This document shows positions 25,846 through 38,592 of a DNA stretch of 64,000 nucleotides, piece after piece. This DNA comes from Lagopus muta (lineage: Eukaryota > Chordata > Aves > Galliformes > Phasianidae). How positions within the stretch are numbered: the stretch's first letter is position 1; every line of letters begins with the position of its first letter. The DNA lies in NCBI RefSeq assembly GCF_023343835.1, contig NC_064447.1, forward strand, positions 11,056,501-11,120,500. The letters are read 5' to 3'. A model generated the notes under the pieces. The model searched no databases. It saw nothing but the letters and a program-made list of their open reading frames with translations, and had not been told where the DNA came from. The position numbers and the translations under genes were made by a program.

Positions 25846-28512
25846 CCTGGGAACTGCAGGAGAAATGCAGTGGATTCACGAGGAATTGAACTGAAACACT
25901 GCTAAAACCCAAGTAAAATGGGCTTTCCAGCATTGCATGCTGCTCTCCAGGCACTGAAGGAGAAGCGGGGCGGCCTTTTGGGTTTGGGGTGGGTGTGGAA
26001 GCTGCAGGGGCTGGGAAGGATGCATTCCCCCTCTGTGTGGGCTTAGAGCTGTCTTGTTGTGTGGTAGCCTGTCTTGGTGCCAAGGTTATACAATAGAGAT
26101 AACGTAGGGCGGCTGCAGAAAATCAGCCATCCTACTGTGTGTTTAGGTTCATTAATATGGAAATGGCGGAGTACGTTTCCTTATCGAGCAAAAAGCTGCT
26201 TCTGAAATAAAAGAACCCTCTGTGCAAGTTCTGTCGAGATCGGAATTGTTACTGCGTGAGAGGTGCAAAACCTTCCATCGGCCAAGCAGGTTTGATTCAA
26301 GGAAGCATAAAAATGCAGGAGGTTGTTCTGCTGCTCTCAGGCGACGGCTGTGACTGTGGTTATGGCGTTTGAGCAGCTCCCTCTGCCTGAACCACGGGCT
26401 TTTGTGCACAGGGATCCAATGGGATCTGCTGTACCCACAAACAATGGGCCATTGTGCTGGGCGAGCAGGGAGGGGAGTTGTGTGGAGCTCCGGTAGCAAC
26501 TCGTGCATCCTCACATCTGTCCCATCTCAAACTGGGAGGAGACAGCGGGGTCGGGAGCTGTACCTGGCATGGGGGTGCCCAGCTGGGGTCGGGACTCAAA
26601 GTGCTGTGCCTGTTCCCTTCCTCTTTGTCTGTCAAGGAATCCTTTTTCCCAGGTGTAGGAGACGACTGTTGGGCAAACAGCAGCAGCTCGAGGGAAGGCG
26701 TTGTTTTTAAATAACCACGGCATTGGAAGGGAGAGTGGTGGTAATGGCAAAAGGCAAAGGGGAGGGCTTGGTACCAAACCCCGAGCAGCACCATCTGCTG
26801 TGGGCAGACATCTAATTCGGCAGCGAAAGAGGCTCCTGGAGTTAAGTAGTTGAGAATTGCAGGCTCCTGGCTGGAGAGCCTGCCAACCCTTCTGGCAAAA
26901 AGCTGTTAAATCTTTGTTGCTGGCATGTGAAAGTGGCTCTGTAGCAGGGCTGCAGCAGCTGCTTTTAACCCTTGGTGTGCACAGCCATCCAGCATTTTTG
27001 ATCTTGGAACAACCTGAGTGGTGAATGAAAAGGGAGGGAGGGTCTGTGACACTTTGGGGTGCTTGGCTCTCCCCTTCCTACAGCCCCGTGCCCTGCAACG
27101 TGCAGAAGTATCCTGTCTGGTAAGCTGCACGAGAGGCCCTTAATTCCTGAGATGAAAGCACAAGCTGTGGGGCATCTCCAGTGAGCACAAACACAAACAA
27201 GTCAACATTTGGCACCCTCCTAGGGGCAGCTTCCTTGGAAGCTTTGGTCTCCATCCTGTTTGTCTGATAGGTGATCAAAAGCACTCTGCTGCCTACGTGT
27301 GTCTCTGAGCAGAGAAAAGGCGGAGAGCTGAGGAGAACTCAATCAGACAGCGGCTAATTGTGGTGTATATTCATTGATTGTCCATTTCTTTGTTAAAAGA
27401 AGGTAACGCACCCTAAAGGATGTCTCAGTGCTCTGGTTGTGCAACTGGAGCAGGGCAAGGCTGGTGGGGCCGTGTGGCAGAGGGAGGGAGGATGCTGTGC
27501 AGCCAGATGGTTTTCCTGCCAGGGGAGAAGGTTGGATTTAAAGGCTGGGTCGCAGCCATCCTGAAGATGAAACGGTTGGATCGCAAAACATGTGCTTCTT
27601 CCAAGTTTGATTTGGATGTTTTTTAATCTTCCTCAAATTAAAGGAAAATCTCTTGTTTGACCCAAAACAAAATTATGTTTTCTTTGGATGGCCAATGAAA
27701 AAAATCAACTGTCTCCCAGTGTTAGTCCAAGCTGTGTTGCCAGCAGTGCCTCCACAGCTCCTGCGCCGTGCAGCTCTGCCAGCCAGGCTGAGCCTTTTAG
27801 CTGAAGGTTTATAAGAAGAAGAGAGTTTGGTCACTTGCTTTAAATTTAATTCAGCTGTTCTGGTTAAATTCGTAAATATTTGTTCATATGCCACTCTGTT
27901 CTGTGGATGTGTGTCCACATCCTGCTTTTAAGCTGTTCACTCACGTAAGCCATTCTAACTTTATTTAGTGAGGTTTCACAGAGCTGAATATAGACCCTCA
28001 TGCCTGTGAGGTGAAGGAGTTTTCGATGCAGCCACGAAACACCGGCAAGCTTTGCAGTGTGCTGAACTGAAAGCCGCCTCCGTGAAGGTGAAAGGTTTGG
28101 GTCAGGAAACCCACAGGAAACCCACTGCTGACCTTTAGCATCGTGCTTTTGTTTCTGCAGCCTGTTGCTGGGAGTTTGCAGCTGACCTGTTGGCTGTTCC
28201 ATGAGTCTTAGGTGGACTGCTATGGATGGACTCTTTAAAATGTTGTAGATAGCTCCAGCTGTGTTTTGTGCCTGGATTCTTGTGCCTTGGAGACCCCATT
28301 GCTCCTGTTATTGATGGCTCACTGTGGTCTCTAGTGGAGGACAGACCCTCTGAGGCCTCATATTTCTACACAGAAATATCCAACCCCATCCTCAAGCAAG
28401 AATCTGCAATGTACTGGGGAAAGAGATGGGAATTCTTCCAATCCCTAATGCTCTCAGTAGTGTGCTGGGTCTTCTCATCCTTTAATGCTTGTTCTCTTCT
28501 TTTTTTCTTCAG

Positions 28513-28610
28513 GAAACATGTCGGAAGTGCCAGGGGCTGTGGAAGGAGCACATGAACCTCACCTGCGAGCAGCTGGCTGAGAAGGATGACATCAAGTATA
28601 GGACATCCAT
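28513..28610 (+). CDS. RNF216: RNF216 coding exon, end of IBR domain
   Basis: The acceptor follows a T-rich tract ending TTTTTTCTTCAG, and the donor is CAT|GTAAGT. The exon starts in phase 0 (GAA ACA TGT, Glu-Thr-Cys) and ends two bases into an Ile codon. It encodes Cys-X2-Cys and a conserved [12 protein letters not shown] linker between the IBR and RING2. Confidence 0.95.
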
Positions 28611-31600
28611 GTAAGTAAGCCCCATGAGCTGGCACAAACGAGGAATGGATAAAATTGTAACAGCAGTATGCCAGGCACAGAACTGGTACGTAGGAAGGTA
28701 GGATAAATCCTACCCTTATCAGCTGTTCTTGTAAATGTTGGAAGCCCTGAAGCTTTGCTGGGTGTCTGTGCCTTCCATTGTGTCCTGAAGACTTCAAGCT
28801 GGAGGATGCAGACAGCCCCTGGGAGGGGATTTCATTCTGTGGAAGGTAATTGGCAGCGGATCCAGGTGGTAACCTGGGAATGTGGGAGACTTGTTGGCAG
28901 CCTGGCCTGTTGCTCTGGCTGGCCCGGTGTCTCACAGGCCAGCACCTGGAGAGCCTCATAGAGGTGAGAAAGCCTGCTGAGTCTTGCTTCCATTCACCTG
29001 GGGCAGAAGGGAGGTGTTGTGGGAGGCAGAGATGTGTATTGAGTCAGAGTAGCTCAGGACCGTTTGAAAATCTCAGCTGGTGACAACATGCTGAAATGTG
29101 GCTTACTCAGCCACTGCTTTCTGGCCTTATGGAAACGGACGTGCTCGTGTGTTTCTAACTGGTTGGTAGGAATCTCTACCAAATAGACTGGCTTTCTGAA
29201 GTACTCAAATGTTTCCCTAATGTCTTTGGAAGCCTTGTTTCTCTCCTTGCTGCAGTACGTGACAAAATCCACTGGCTTTAGGAAACAAGTGAGGGCTGAG
29301 CCTTGGGGCTGCATGCTTGGCGCAGTCTGAGGGGAACTGCCTGTGTTGCCCAATCCTTTCCTCTCTGATTCAGTCTGTCTGGTATGAGTAGAGCTTGGAA
29401 AGCTCCACCGCTGGGAAGCTGAATGACTGTTAGTTGCTCATCCCGCAGCCTGTACTCGAGAGCAAGATGTTACAGATTTTATATGGCTTCTTTCTCTTGC
29501 CACTCCTTTCCCTATAGGAAAGAGGGGTGAGAAGGAGGAGAAACAAGTTGTCGTGTCCCTAATATGGAAAAAAATCAGTTTCAAAACCTTTGGCAGGTCA
29601 CTGCAGCAGATAGGTGAGTCGCAGTGCATGATACAATGAAAGCTTCCTTTTGAAGCCCTGCGTAAGGAAAGGGAAGCACAGCTGGAGCTCGGGCCAAGCT
29701 TCCTGCCTCGCTCAGAGTTTCCAAAAAAAGTCTGAATCAGCAGCATCCTGTTGAGCAGAGGAGGGAAGAGCAGCTGCCGTTCGGAGCAGTGAGCCTCAAG
29801 TTGATTTTTTTCCTTCCTGTCTATTCTTAGCCCATTTCCAACAGCCTGGGCACGCATCGTGCTGGATATAGCTGCAGGGGAGCTTGGTGTAGCTGCAAGG
29901 CAGCTGAAATTCCCACTTCTGGCTGCCTTTTTTTCCACTTGGCCGTTCACCGCTCCTCTGGCTTTGCAGATGGAGCAGTTTGAGGGGCTGTGTTGTGGCC
30001 TGCTCTGTTGCTGGGATCCTCCTTAAAAATCCTTCCCTGTCATCTCCCAAACACATGTTGGCTTTGCAGATCCCCTGGAGCAGCTGGGTGGAGATGCTGG
30101 CTGCTGGTTCTGTGCTGCAGGGTCAGTGCAGCCAAGGGGCCGTGCCTCCCTCCGTCCAAATGCAGTCCCTTCCTTCTGCTGTCATCAAATTTCACTTCTC
30201 AACTGTGAATTAAATTGTAACGTGATCCCCAGCAGTCATAAAATTGGCCCTCAGGCTGACAACTTGTATTCTTAAGTCTTTTAATTAAGTGACCGGTGCT
30301 TTCCTCCATTTCTGTGCCAAAACAGCACTGCCATGAGCCAAACCTTTGCTCAGAGCACGTCCCTGCCAGGCTGCCTGCTGGGGACAGGGACTGTGCCCTG
30401 CCTTGCCTTCCCACTTCTCCCTGTCTTCCATACCTAAAGCAATAACCTCTGGAAGACTTATGCAGAGAATCTTCCTGAAAAAGCTGAGTTTCTTTGGGGA
30501 AAATTGTGATTATTTTTCAGCGACTGATTGAAATTTAATAAAAGCCAAATAAATCTGTAGCACAGCAGCCAGGATTGAAAGCAGTCTACGTGGTCGTGGC
30601 ATCTTTGTAGCCGCAGCAACAGCCGGACACAAAACTAGCTGGCAGATGACCACAGCTGTTTGCTTTTCCCCAGCTTTATCTCCTTGGCTGTATTTCTTTG
30701 CAGCCGAGTCAGGAATCTGTGCGCCCTTTGGTCTCCTGACTTATGGTGTGAATTCCTCCCGATCCGGAGCCCGGCACTGCTGTGTTTTGGCTCGCATGGA
30801 AACCAGAATCAGGGCTGTAGCACGCAGGCTGCCATTGACTTTCTTTCACTTAATTTGTTCTCGAGTTGTCGTGGGCTGACTCCAAGTGGAACTGAGCCCA
30901 GACCTCCTTGGAACAGCAGCCGACCGTGGAGATGGTGTAGGAGGGAAGAGGTGGGAGCGGGGCTGCCGGGATGGTGTGGCAGGGACGGTACTGCAGACAC
31001 CCCTTCTCTGATCCTCTTCCCTCTCCCCTCGTGTTGCAGAGAAGAGAAAATGACAGCGGCCCGAATCAGAAAATGCCACAAGTGTGGGACCGGCCTGATC
31101 AAATCGGAGGGCTGCAACCGCATGTCGTGCCGCTGCGGAGCGCAGATGTGCTACCTGTGCCGGGCCGCCATCAACGGCTACGACCACTTCTGCCAGCACC
31201 CCCGCTCACCTGGAGCTCCCTGCCAGGACTGCGCCAAGTGCTCCCTCTGGACGGATCCCACAGTAAGTGAGGGAGGATGCTGGGGAGCAGTTTGCACTCT
31301 CGTTTCAGTTATCATTCAGTGCCGTTGAAATGCATGCTTTGCAATAGAGGGAAATGAGCGTTTTTAGGCAGTGCAACATTTTTCCTCTCCCAAAGCAGCT
31401 AGAAAACACTCTAGCATGTGTCAAGCAAGCCCACATCAGCACGGAGTCCCGTCTGACCACAACTTGTTCCTAGCTTTGCATCCAGGTTGCTGTTTGCTGT
31501 GGCTCTGCACCTGCTGTCTTCCTGGTGCCCCACAGCTCTGCTTATCTGCTCGGCTCACTCTGCCAATCCCTGTGAGCCAAAGCTGCAGTTGTGTCCGTTC

Positions 31601-34600
31601 TCACGGCTGTTGTCAACAGCTGCAAAGGAAGAACTGAAATACCACTGTGCTGTGAGGGAAGCTGTAGTGAGTAACTTGAAACTTTGCTCTGTTATACTCT
31701 TGTAGCTGTGGGATGGAGTGATTTCATGCAGCAGCTCTATGAGTAGAGGTTGCCCGTACCACAGATCCAAAGGCAGGAGCTGAGTTTCCTGATTTCAGCA
31801 GAGTAGCAGAGCGGTGTGAATGTGGATCTGCCTTCTCAGAGCTTCTTTGAGCTTTGGTTGTTCCAATGCTTCTTTGTCTCAGGATGCTGCAGCTTGTCAG
31901 CCTGCTCCCAGCATCTCTTGCTGGGAACGTGCACAGTGCTGCACAGGCATGGTGCAAAAAGCAGAGCCACTGCATCTCTCCCTTCTACCAGTGTAAGCTT
32001 CCTAGTGCTTTGCTTGCCTGCCTGTATTCTGTTATCTGCAGCAAGAGGTGTTACACTAAACACAGGCACTTGCTTCCAGGCTCTCCCATTTCGGGCACAT
32101 GGCTGTGCCATCCCTCAGCCCTGCACCTCCTCCCTGTTTCCCACTGGGACACAACGTGGTGGTGCTGAGTCCTTTGTTCCCATCAGGATGCTGATTGTGC
32201 TCAGTAATGGCATTTGTTCCGAGCCAGAGAAAACACGGGGCCTCTCAAAAAAGCTCATACTGTACTTTAAAATAAATAAATAAGCAGGCAGCACAAAGAA
32301 AGCACTGTCACCGGGCCCTTTCCAGCTCTCTAATTAACCAATACTGTGGCAGAGAAAGATTTCCCACCGTCAGCAGAGAGCTGGCACTGCCTGCTTTGTT
32401 TTTGGTGTTGTGGGGAGTTGAAGCAGGGTGACTGTCCTTGCTGCAGTGCAGAAAATAACTTGAAACTCTGCTGCTGGCTTCTCAGGGTGAATGATGAGTA
32501 CCAGTTTGCATTGCCCCCCTGTGCGAGTGATGCTGTTAGAGACAGCAGTGCGGTCCCTCCTGCTGATCTGCTTTCTGTGAGCAGGAGGTGATGTGGGAAA
32601 TTTGAGCAGTGGGGAGTGAGTGTGGATCTGCACGTTAGATGTGAACCTGCAAAATGCCATTGCAGTGTCCTGTCCTTTGTCAGGGGTGATGCTGTTCCAC
32701 CCCAGCCCTGTTGGCATGGCATCTTCTTGGGCCTTTCTTGCTTCCATTTCCTCTTTTTCTTCCACCTCTTTCATTCTGTAGTGGTCAGTGGGTGCCTAGT
32801 GCTGTCCGTATGGGAAGAGAGCATCTGCTGTAGCTGCAGCCCTGTTCTGTGTGCACTCAAGAGCAGAGAAGACAGGTCTGTGTCTGGTGGGCTTTGCAGC
32901 CCATTGCCCAGGAGTCCTTGGGACAGACTGCTGCAAAATGGGGAGGGCACACGTGTGCCACCAAAATGTGGCTTTTAGGGGGTGATGGGACGTGTTTGTT
33001 CTGCAGGGCTGTGCTCACAGCAGACCGGTGGTGCAGCCATAGGGCCACTGTCTGTTTTTATTTCACGGCCACAGACTGCAGCTTTGTTAGACCTGGGGAG
33101 CTTCACACTTTGGTGAAAAATCTGCCTTGGGTTAATCCCTCGTTATTTAAGGCAGATTTGGGGTTTCTTTCAAGTAGGGAAGCTTTGTTCTTCAGCGGGC
33201 GTTTAACGTTCTCCGAGTCTGAAACGATTCTTGAGAAAGGGTAAATCGACCTCTTCACGGCTCGGCTTCGGGATGAAAGACTCGGTAGAGGCAGCATCTG
33301 TGCGTCTTTGTCTGCGGTGATCTTGGGAGAATAAAGCAGACCCTTCTGACTGCTCCTGAGAGGCTGCTGCCAGTGCTGTAGTTCACAAGCATGGGGCGAT
33401 GCCTGCCGGCTCAGAGATGAGCTGCAGCCGGGCTGCGGCCAGCACTCCTCCATCGCACCAGAGCGGGGTTCTGCTGCAGCCGTGCAGCTCTGCAGGGTAC
33501 CGGCACGTGCTGCCCTGGCTCGGCTGCTCCTTGAGGCTGCGTGAAGTCTGATGTGCAGCAGGACGAAGCAGGGAGAGCTGATTCTGCAGGCAAACGGCAG
33601 ATCTGGGGCTCAGGGCTGAGCGTTGGCTGCTGAGCGTCTGCAGCAAAGCCGAGGCTGATGACCCGCTGGAGGTGGTGTGCTCTGATCCCGTGCTGCAGTT
33701 TGACTGCTTTGGGTAAGCTGGGTTCTGCTCTCCTGTGCATCACCTTGAATTCAATGCCCGTTTTTAAATCACAGACTCACGGAGTGGCAAAGGTTGGAAG
33801 GGATCTCAAGGATCATGAATCTCCAACCCCCCTGCCACGTGCAGGGCCACCAACCTCCCCATTTAATACCAGACCAGGCTGCCCTTAAACTCGTGATAAA
33901 ACCATGTTGCAGCTTTTCTTGGCTTTAAAGTTGATCATATACTTCTCAGTAACCCTTAAAACACTCGTGAACAGCCATTGTTGAAGTTGGAAGTAGAAGG
34001 CTGATTGCTGTGAGCTGTTTGCGGTTATCCCTCTTTCTAGCACTGCTACCAGGAGCTGCTGAGCAAAGACTGCAGAAATTCAGCTGCGTTGAGAAAATGC
34101 ATGAAATGCACTGAGTTCAGTGTCTGAAGGGAAGTCTGCAATGGTGGGGGAACATCCCCCCAAACTCAGTTTCTTTCCAGCATGCTCTGTAATGCCTTAA
34201 TCAGAAGCATATGGTGAACTCATGGCATCCCCAGAAAGCCATCAAGGCACACCAATAGCAATGGCTGTTGCTAAAAGGTTTCTGTGCTCCCCCTCCCCTG
34301 CAGCACTGCTCCCATCCCTGCTCTGCACTGCATGAGCAGCCCCCAGCAGCCCCCCACCGTCCTGCAGCTGATCTGGGAATGATTTGAAACAAAACCCTGC
34401 AGTCCTTTGGCCTGAAAATCACTGCGAGTTGATTGGGAACGGCTGTGGCCACACGTATGTGGAAAAAGAAAGCGGTGGAAGGGCAAAAAGGAGGGGGGAG
34501 GTAATGGTGGCAAACACACCCCCAGCCCCTTGCTGAAGGCTGGGCAGGGAGTGCAGCTCACAGCAGCCCCAGTCCTGGTCTCTCCCCTCATGAGGCAGCA

Positions 34601-37600
34601 GCCCTTTTCTCCCAGCAGTTAATAACTAAAGAAGGCAGCTAAAACCAGAGCTCTCCAAAGCTCTGTAGGTATGCTGTTCTGGGCAGGGGGTTCTGTTTGG
34701 GGCTGGGTTCTGTTTGGGGCTCGGTTCTGCTTGAGGCTTGGCCCTGCGTTGCTGGCAGTGCTCTCAGTATCTCTCACCGCTGCATTTCCTTCCTCCCGTG
34801 TTTCCCAGCAGCTCTGTGGCCATGCCCAGCTCTGCACTGGGTGCAGCCCCAGCACAGGGCCGTGCCCGGCTCACTGCCATGTGATGCTGCACACAGTGTG
34901 GGCACATCTCACCCTGTTGTGTCAGCCAGCCCTGTGGCAGGTGCTGCAAATAACCTCACTTGCTTTCTGCAGCACTCACAGATAGGGAGGGGGTTGCAGC
35001 TCCCAGCTCTCGCCTTTCCCTTCCTCCCATGCTGCAGCATTGCTCTGCACGTTGTCCCTCACAGTCAAGGGGTCCCTCCTTGCTCCAACACCGTACCCCA
35101 GCCCCCTCAGTGCTTGGGCCTCTGCTTTTTTTCCCTTTCCCATTTCTTTTTGCTGTAGGCGAGGCAGCTGACGGGAAGATGACTGCTAACTCGATGGGAT
35201 CAATGCCTCCTTGCACGCAGCCTGCGAGCGGGCGATGAAAATCATAATCCAGCCCTTATGAAGGGTTGGGAACCCGCTCAGCAAACAGACACAAGAGGCT
35301 TTTGAAGCAGTGCCTCCAAGCCATGTGACATCAGCACCAAACCAGCCCGAGCGTGGCAAAGAAAACCTTATTTTTGGTGTGGATGCTTTGCCCCTGAATG
35401 AATCCCTGCAATTGCAGTGGGGTCAGGCTGATTTCTTGCTCCTGACAGTGCAGCATGCAACAACCAGGTCTCGTGGCATCAGCAGTCCTTCCAAATAGCC
35501 CCCAGTTTCCTCACTGCATGCACCCCCCTCTGTTTTGTTCCAGCTGGAATGTGGGTCTTCCCAAAATACCACAGCTACTGAACCCAATGCATTGTGCCAA
35601 ACCCCATGTCAGCTTCTGTCTTTAAGCAGGAAGGTGCATGTTGTGCGGTGTATTTCTCTTCCCCTGATATTAATGGGTACCAGCCTGTGAGGTCTGCTCC
35701 TTTCTGCAGATGGGCTCTGCACTTAGGGTGATGTGGTTTATGTCATCCCTGCGGACTGGCCTCGCTTTGCAGCTCTGGCAGATGGGGGTTTGCTGCTTTG
35801 TGCCTTTGCTCCTCTCTGGGAGCTGCAGTGATTGGAGCAGCATCCCAGGGGTGCGTGAAGCCGGAGGGCAGATGGCTCTGTGGGGCTGGAGGTAGTGCAG
35901 GGGTCAGCTGCAGGGTAACCCGGGGTCAGGTGGCCCCTGCTGCAGGAGGATCCTAGGGAGCTGTGCTGTTGCTGGGAGAGCCCAGATTTCTGCAGCATCG
36001 ATGGGGCCAGCAGCCATGGGATGGGATGGGATGGGATGGGATGGGATGGGATGGGATGGGATGGGATGGGATGGGATGGGATGGGATGGGATGGGATGGA
36101 TCGGATCCGTGGCTGGTAGCAGTCCGATGGCAGTAGGATGGCAGCATCTGGAAAGCAGTACTTTAGGAAGCTAATTCTGGACTCTAACAAACTTTAAGCA
36201 GAAGGGAACCTGAACATTTCTAGGCTTTAAGGTGAGATTTTACCTTTGTGTGAGGGAAGGGAGTTGGAGAACAGTGTTCCGTTGGGTTTGTTGCCTTCTT
36301 ACCGTATAGCTAAAGAAACAAACAAACCCACAGGTGCACGTTTGCAGTGAGGGCAGTGGGGTGGGAGAGGCAGCTATCTGGTTTCCAATGGCATTGAAAA
36401 GCAGTATTCTTGAGACAAAAATGAACGGATCCTGAAGCTTTGGGGCCACCCCTGCACTGCCCAGACAGCGAGGAGCTGTGCTGTCCAGCTCAGCTGCTTC
36501 CCAGCTGCAATCTGATGCTCTTGGGGCTATCAGAAGCTCTGTGCAGGCTCACGAGAGCCATTCTTCAGCGCTTTTTATGGAGATGGATAGGCTGTAATTA
36601 ACGGGCCGTGGAAGCATCCCGCTCAGATGAAATACCACGTGCTGGAAAGGCTTCATTTTAACCATTGACTCAAGGAGCAATCCAAGGCTGGGAGGTGCCG
36701 AGCTGGGGGGCTTTGTACAGATGAAGATAACTTGTGTCTCCTGGGGAAACCTTGTCTGTGGTGGGAGCAGAGCACGGGCAACAAGGTTCTGGTGCTGCTG
36801 GATGTGTGTGGGGCTGTGGGGTGGGCTGGGAAGCTGGCTGTGCCAAAGGCACCCGCAGCGTGTTTTGAATGTGACACTGGGTCTGACTGCTGCAATGTTG
36901 GGTTGAGAAAAAGGAGGAAGGTGAGGGGCAGAGGGATGCTTCCAGTTTCTCACTGAGCAGCGGGTCTGAATATTCCAGCTGTGACGTCTGGATAGATATT
37001 ACAGCAACGCACTGTGATTTATGTCCTCCTCACAGTTACAGATAAGATCTAAATGGCCTCGTTACGGCACCGTTTAGCTACTAGAGCCAGGATTTAAGTT
37101 GTGTTAATTCCAGCTGTTGGGCCAAAAACTCAAGAAGTGCTCGCACAGTGTAAATATTTAATAGGCAATTGCCATTGAGAAGATTAACAGCTCTCCAGCA
37201 ACTCTTTGGATGGGCGGAGCTGGGTTGCAGCTCTCTGGTTTCCATCAAGGCAATGAATTTTAGCACTCATCTCCCTGGAAAGCTGATCTAAGCCTCTTAG
37301 GTGTACTCCATAGAACCAGCTTGGCTCTGTGCACATTGCTCATATGGCGATCCCCTGTCACAGCCTTGCTTTTGGTTGACCGTGGGGCATCCTGGACAAA
37401 GACAAGCCAGCTGAATTTGTCTCTTTTCCTGTACACACTTATGCCAAAAGCTGTGCTGAGAGAATAGAAAGCAGCTGCAGCAGGAATTATTCTGATTCTT
37501 TATGCTCTGATTCCTAGGAAGATGACGAGAAGATAATTCAGGAGATTCAGAAAGAGGCTGAAGAGGAGCAGAGGAAGAAAAACGGAGGTAAGTTTCTGTG

Positions 37601-38319
37601 CTTTGAGGTCAGACCAGGAATGACTGCAGAGCGTAGAGCTCCCAGCTCTGGGTTTGCTGCCATCTTTCCATGCTGCCATCGTGCTGTTCCTGCTGGGAAC
37701 CTGCCTAGCTTTGAAGCAGTGTTGCTTGCAGCTGTTGGTGGGACAGTGGGGAGGAAAGGGAGCAGAGGCACGCAAGGGGCAGCCCCACACATCTGCAAGC
37801 AGAGTGTGCTTGTGCTGTGCTGCTGATGGAAGGAGCCAACCTTCCAACCTCGTGCCTGTGCTCCAAGCAGGGAGCAAGGAGGTTCTGGGAGGAGAAGGGG
37901 CAAGGCTGCTTAAGGATGGTGGTGGGGATGGTGGGTGCCACATTGCAGACCAAGCTTGGTGAGCGGCATGACTGGTTCCTCCCCTTCCTCCCTCTGCAGA
38001 GAACAGCTTCAAGCGGATCGGCCCTCCGGTGGAAAAGCCCATGGAGAAAATGCAGAGAATTGAAGTCATCCCCAGACCCGTTCCTCAGAACCTCCATCAG
38101 CCACGGATGCCTCCTTACCCCTTCGTTCACCCTCCCTTCCCGCTGCCCCCCGTCCGTCCCATCTACAATAACATCCCCCTCAACATCGGCCCCATCCCCG
38201 CCCCCTACGTGCCCCCGCTGCCTAACATGAGGGTGAACTATGATTTTCCCCAGATCAACGTTCAGCTGGAGCACAACTTGCCTATGCACTTCGGCCCTCA
38301 GCCTCGGCACCGCTTCTGA
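28513..38319 (+). CDS. RNF216: RNF216 (TRIAD3), C-terminal 236 residues, 5' part outside window
   Basis: This is the 3' end of an RBR-type E3 ubiquitin ligase. Joining 28513-28610, 31040-31262, 37518-37587 and 38000-38319 gives one open frame with consensus GT-AG introns and a terminal TGA. From what is present, residues 1-31 finish the in-between-RING domain ([13 protein letters not shown]). Residues 45-73 are RING2 (CHKC, then [12 protein letters not shown] and CYLC); the Cys in EGCNRM (residue 58 here) is the position that carries the ubiquitin thioester in RBR ligases. An acidic, Lys/Glu-rich helical stretch follows at about 108-130, then a Pro-rich tail ending GPQPRHRF. From recall, the family protein is about 866 residues in human, so roughly the last quarter is here. 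RNF216 is described as a K48/K63 chain-forming ligase acting on signalling and synaptic proteins. Identification is very secure; the upstream exons must lie left of position 1 or have escaped recognition. Confidence 0.96.
28611..31039 (+). other. RNF216: RNF216 intron
   Basis: This 2.4-kb intron has a GTAAGT donor and a TTGCAG acceptor. I see only short spurious ORFs, one of which reads through the acceptor into the RING2 exon, and no repeat family I can name. Confidence 0.85.
31040..31262 (+). CDS. RNF216: RNF216 coding exon, catalytic RING2
   Basis: The acceptor is GTGTTGCAG|A and the donor ACA|GTAAGT. The leading A completes the split Ile codon from the previous exon. The exon carries the whole RING2 zinc-ligand set, including the presumed catalytic Cys in EGCNRM, then the [16 protein letters not shown] segment. 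It ends LWTDPT in phase 0. Confidence 0.96.
33768..33893 (-). mobile_element. CR1 LINE 3' fragment
   Basis: AGGTTGGAAGGGATCTCAAG, CTCCAACCCCCCTGCCA and ACCAGACCAGGCTGCCC show a reverse-oriented CR1 tail inside an RNF216 intron. Confidence 0.85.
34691..34741 (+). repeat. 17-bp tandem repeat, three copies
   Basis: The unit TTCTGTTTGGGGCTGGG occurs three times (34691, 34708, 34725), with changes increasing in the last copy. A decayed partial unit precedes at 34677. Confidence 0.85.
36016..36100 (+). repeat. ATGGG pentamer array, 17 units
   Basis: Sixteen perfect ATGGG units are followed by one ATGGA. The homogeneity suggests a young and probably length-variable locus. Confidence 0.95.
37518..37587 (+). 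CDS. RNF216: RNF216 coding exon, acidic helical linker
   Basis: This is a short 70-bp exon with acceptor GATTCCTAG and donor GGAG|GTAAGT. It encodes [18 protein letters not shown] followed by RKKNG, a strongly charged, probably helical segment. It begins in phase 0 and leaves one base (G) to be completed by the next exon. Confidence 0.94.
37588..37999 (+). other. RNF216: RNF216 last intron
   Basis: This 412-bp intron lies between GGAG|GTAAGT and CCTCTGCAG|A. Nothing further was recognised inside it. Confidence 0.9.
38000..38319 (+). CDS. RNF216: RNF216 last coding exon, proline-rich tail and stop
   Basis: The acceptor is CCTCTGCAG|A. The reading frame runs [14 protein letters not shown] through a Pro-rich stretch ([21 protein letters not shown]) to [14 protein letters not shown] and TGA at 38317-38319. 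The tail matches the vertebrate RNF216 C terminus closely, so this is the genuine terminal exon. Confidence 0.96.
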
Positions 38320-38548
38320 CGCCGTTCGGATGGCGTCGGTCCCTGCAGGACGAAGCCCCTGGTAGCATCACCCCGTCCTGCTGCAGCCCCCACACAGCCA
38401 GCTGCAGGGGAGCTGCTGTGCCTGGCACACGCCTGCACTACACCCTTATCTATAGCTTCTCCGGACCTTTACAATCAAACATTTCAACCTGTGCTGCAAC
38501 AGGGCTTGGTGCTGCATTTCCAAGGTCTCTTCCTATGTTGGGAGTCCT

Positions 38549-38592
38549 TTTTTTGTTTTTTTTTTGTTTGTTTGTTTGTTTGTTTTAATTTT
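38549..38592 (+). repeat. T-rich / TTTG simple repeat in RNF216 3' UTR
   Basis: T runs are followed by at least four GTTT units. Confidence 0.85.

Larger units (their letters stand above)
1..28512 (+). other. RNF216: Probable large RNF216 intron; no exon recognised
   Basis: I looked for the RNF216 segments that precede the first exon found (first RING and IBR start, with motifs such as VRCPSC) and saw none. ORFs here are short, overlap on both strands and show no domain. The stretch carries CR1 tails, a C16 run at 1050-1065, A/T-rich simple repeats (for example 18666-18682 and 22254-22283) and one CpG-dense patch near 4.4-4.7 kb. Assignment to one intron is inferred from collinearity; part could be intergenic only if the gene were rearranged. 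Confidence 0.6.
31263..37517 (+). other. RNF216: RNF216 intron with CR1, 17-bp and pentamer repeats
   Basis: This 6.3-kb intron has a GTAAGT donor and a TTCCTAG acceptor. It contains a CR1 tail at 33768-33893, three 17-bp repeats at 34691-34741 and an ATGGG pentamer array at 36016-36100. A mildly CpG-enriched stretch lies around 33160-33660. No coding exon was recognised. Confidence 0.85.

Noticed and set aside
37705-38310. 201-codon ORF antisense to the last RNF216 exons
   Set aside because: It runs antisense across an intron-exon junction of a conserved gene; the + strand frame explains the conservation.
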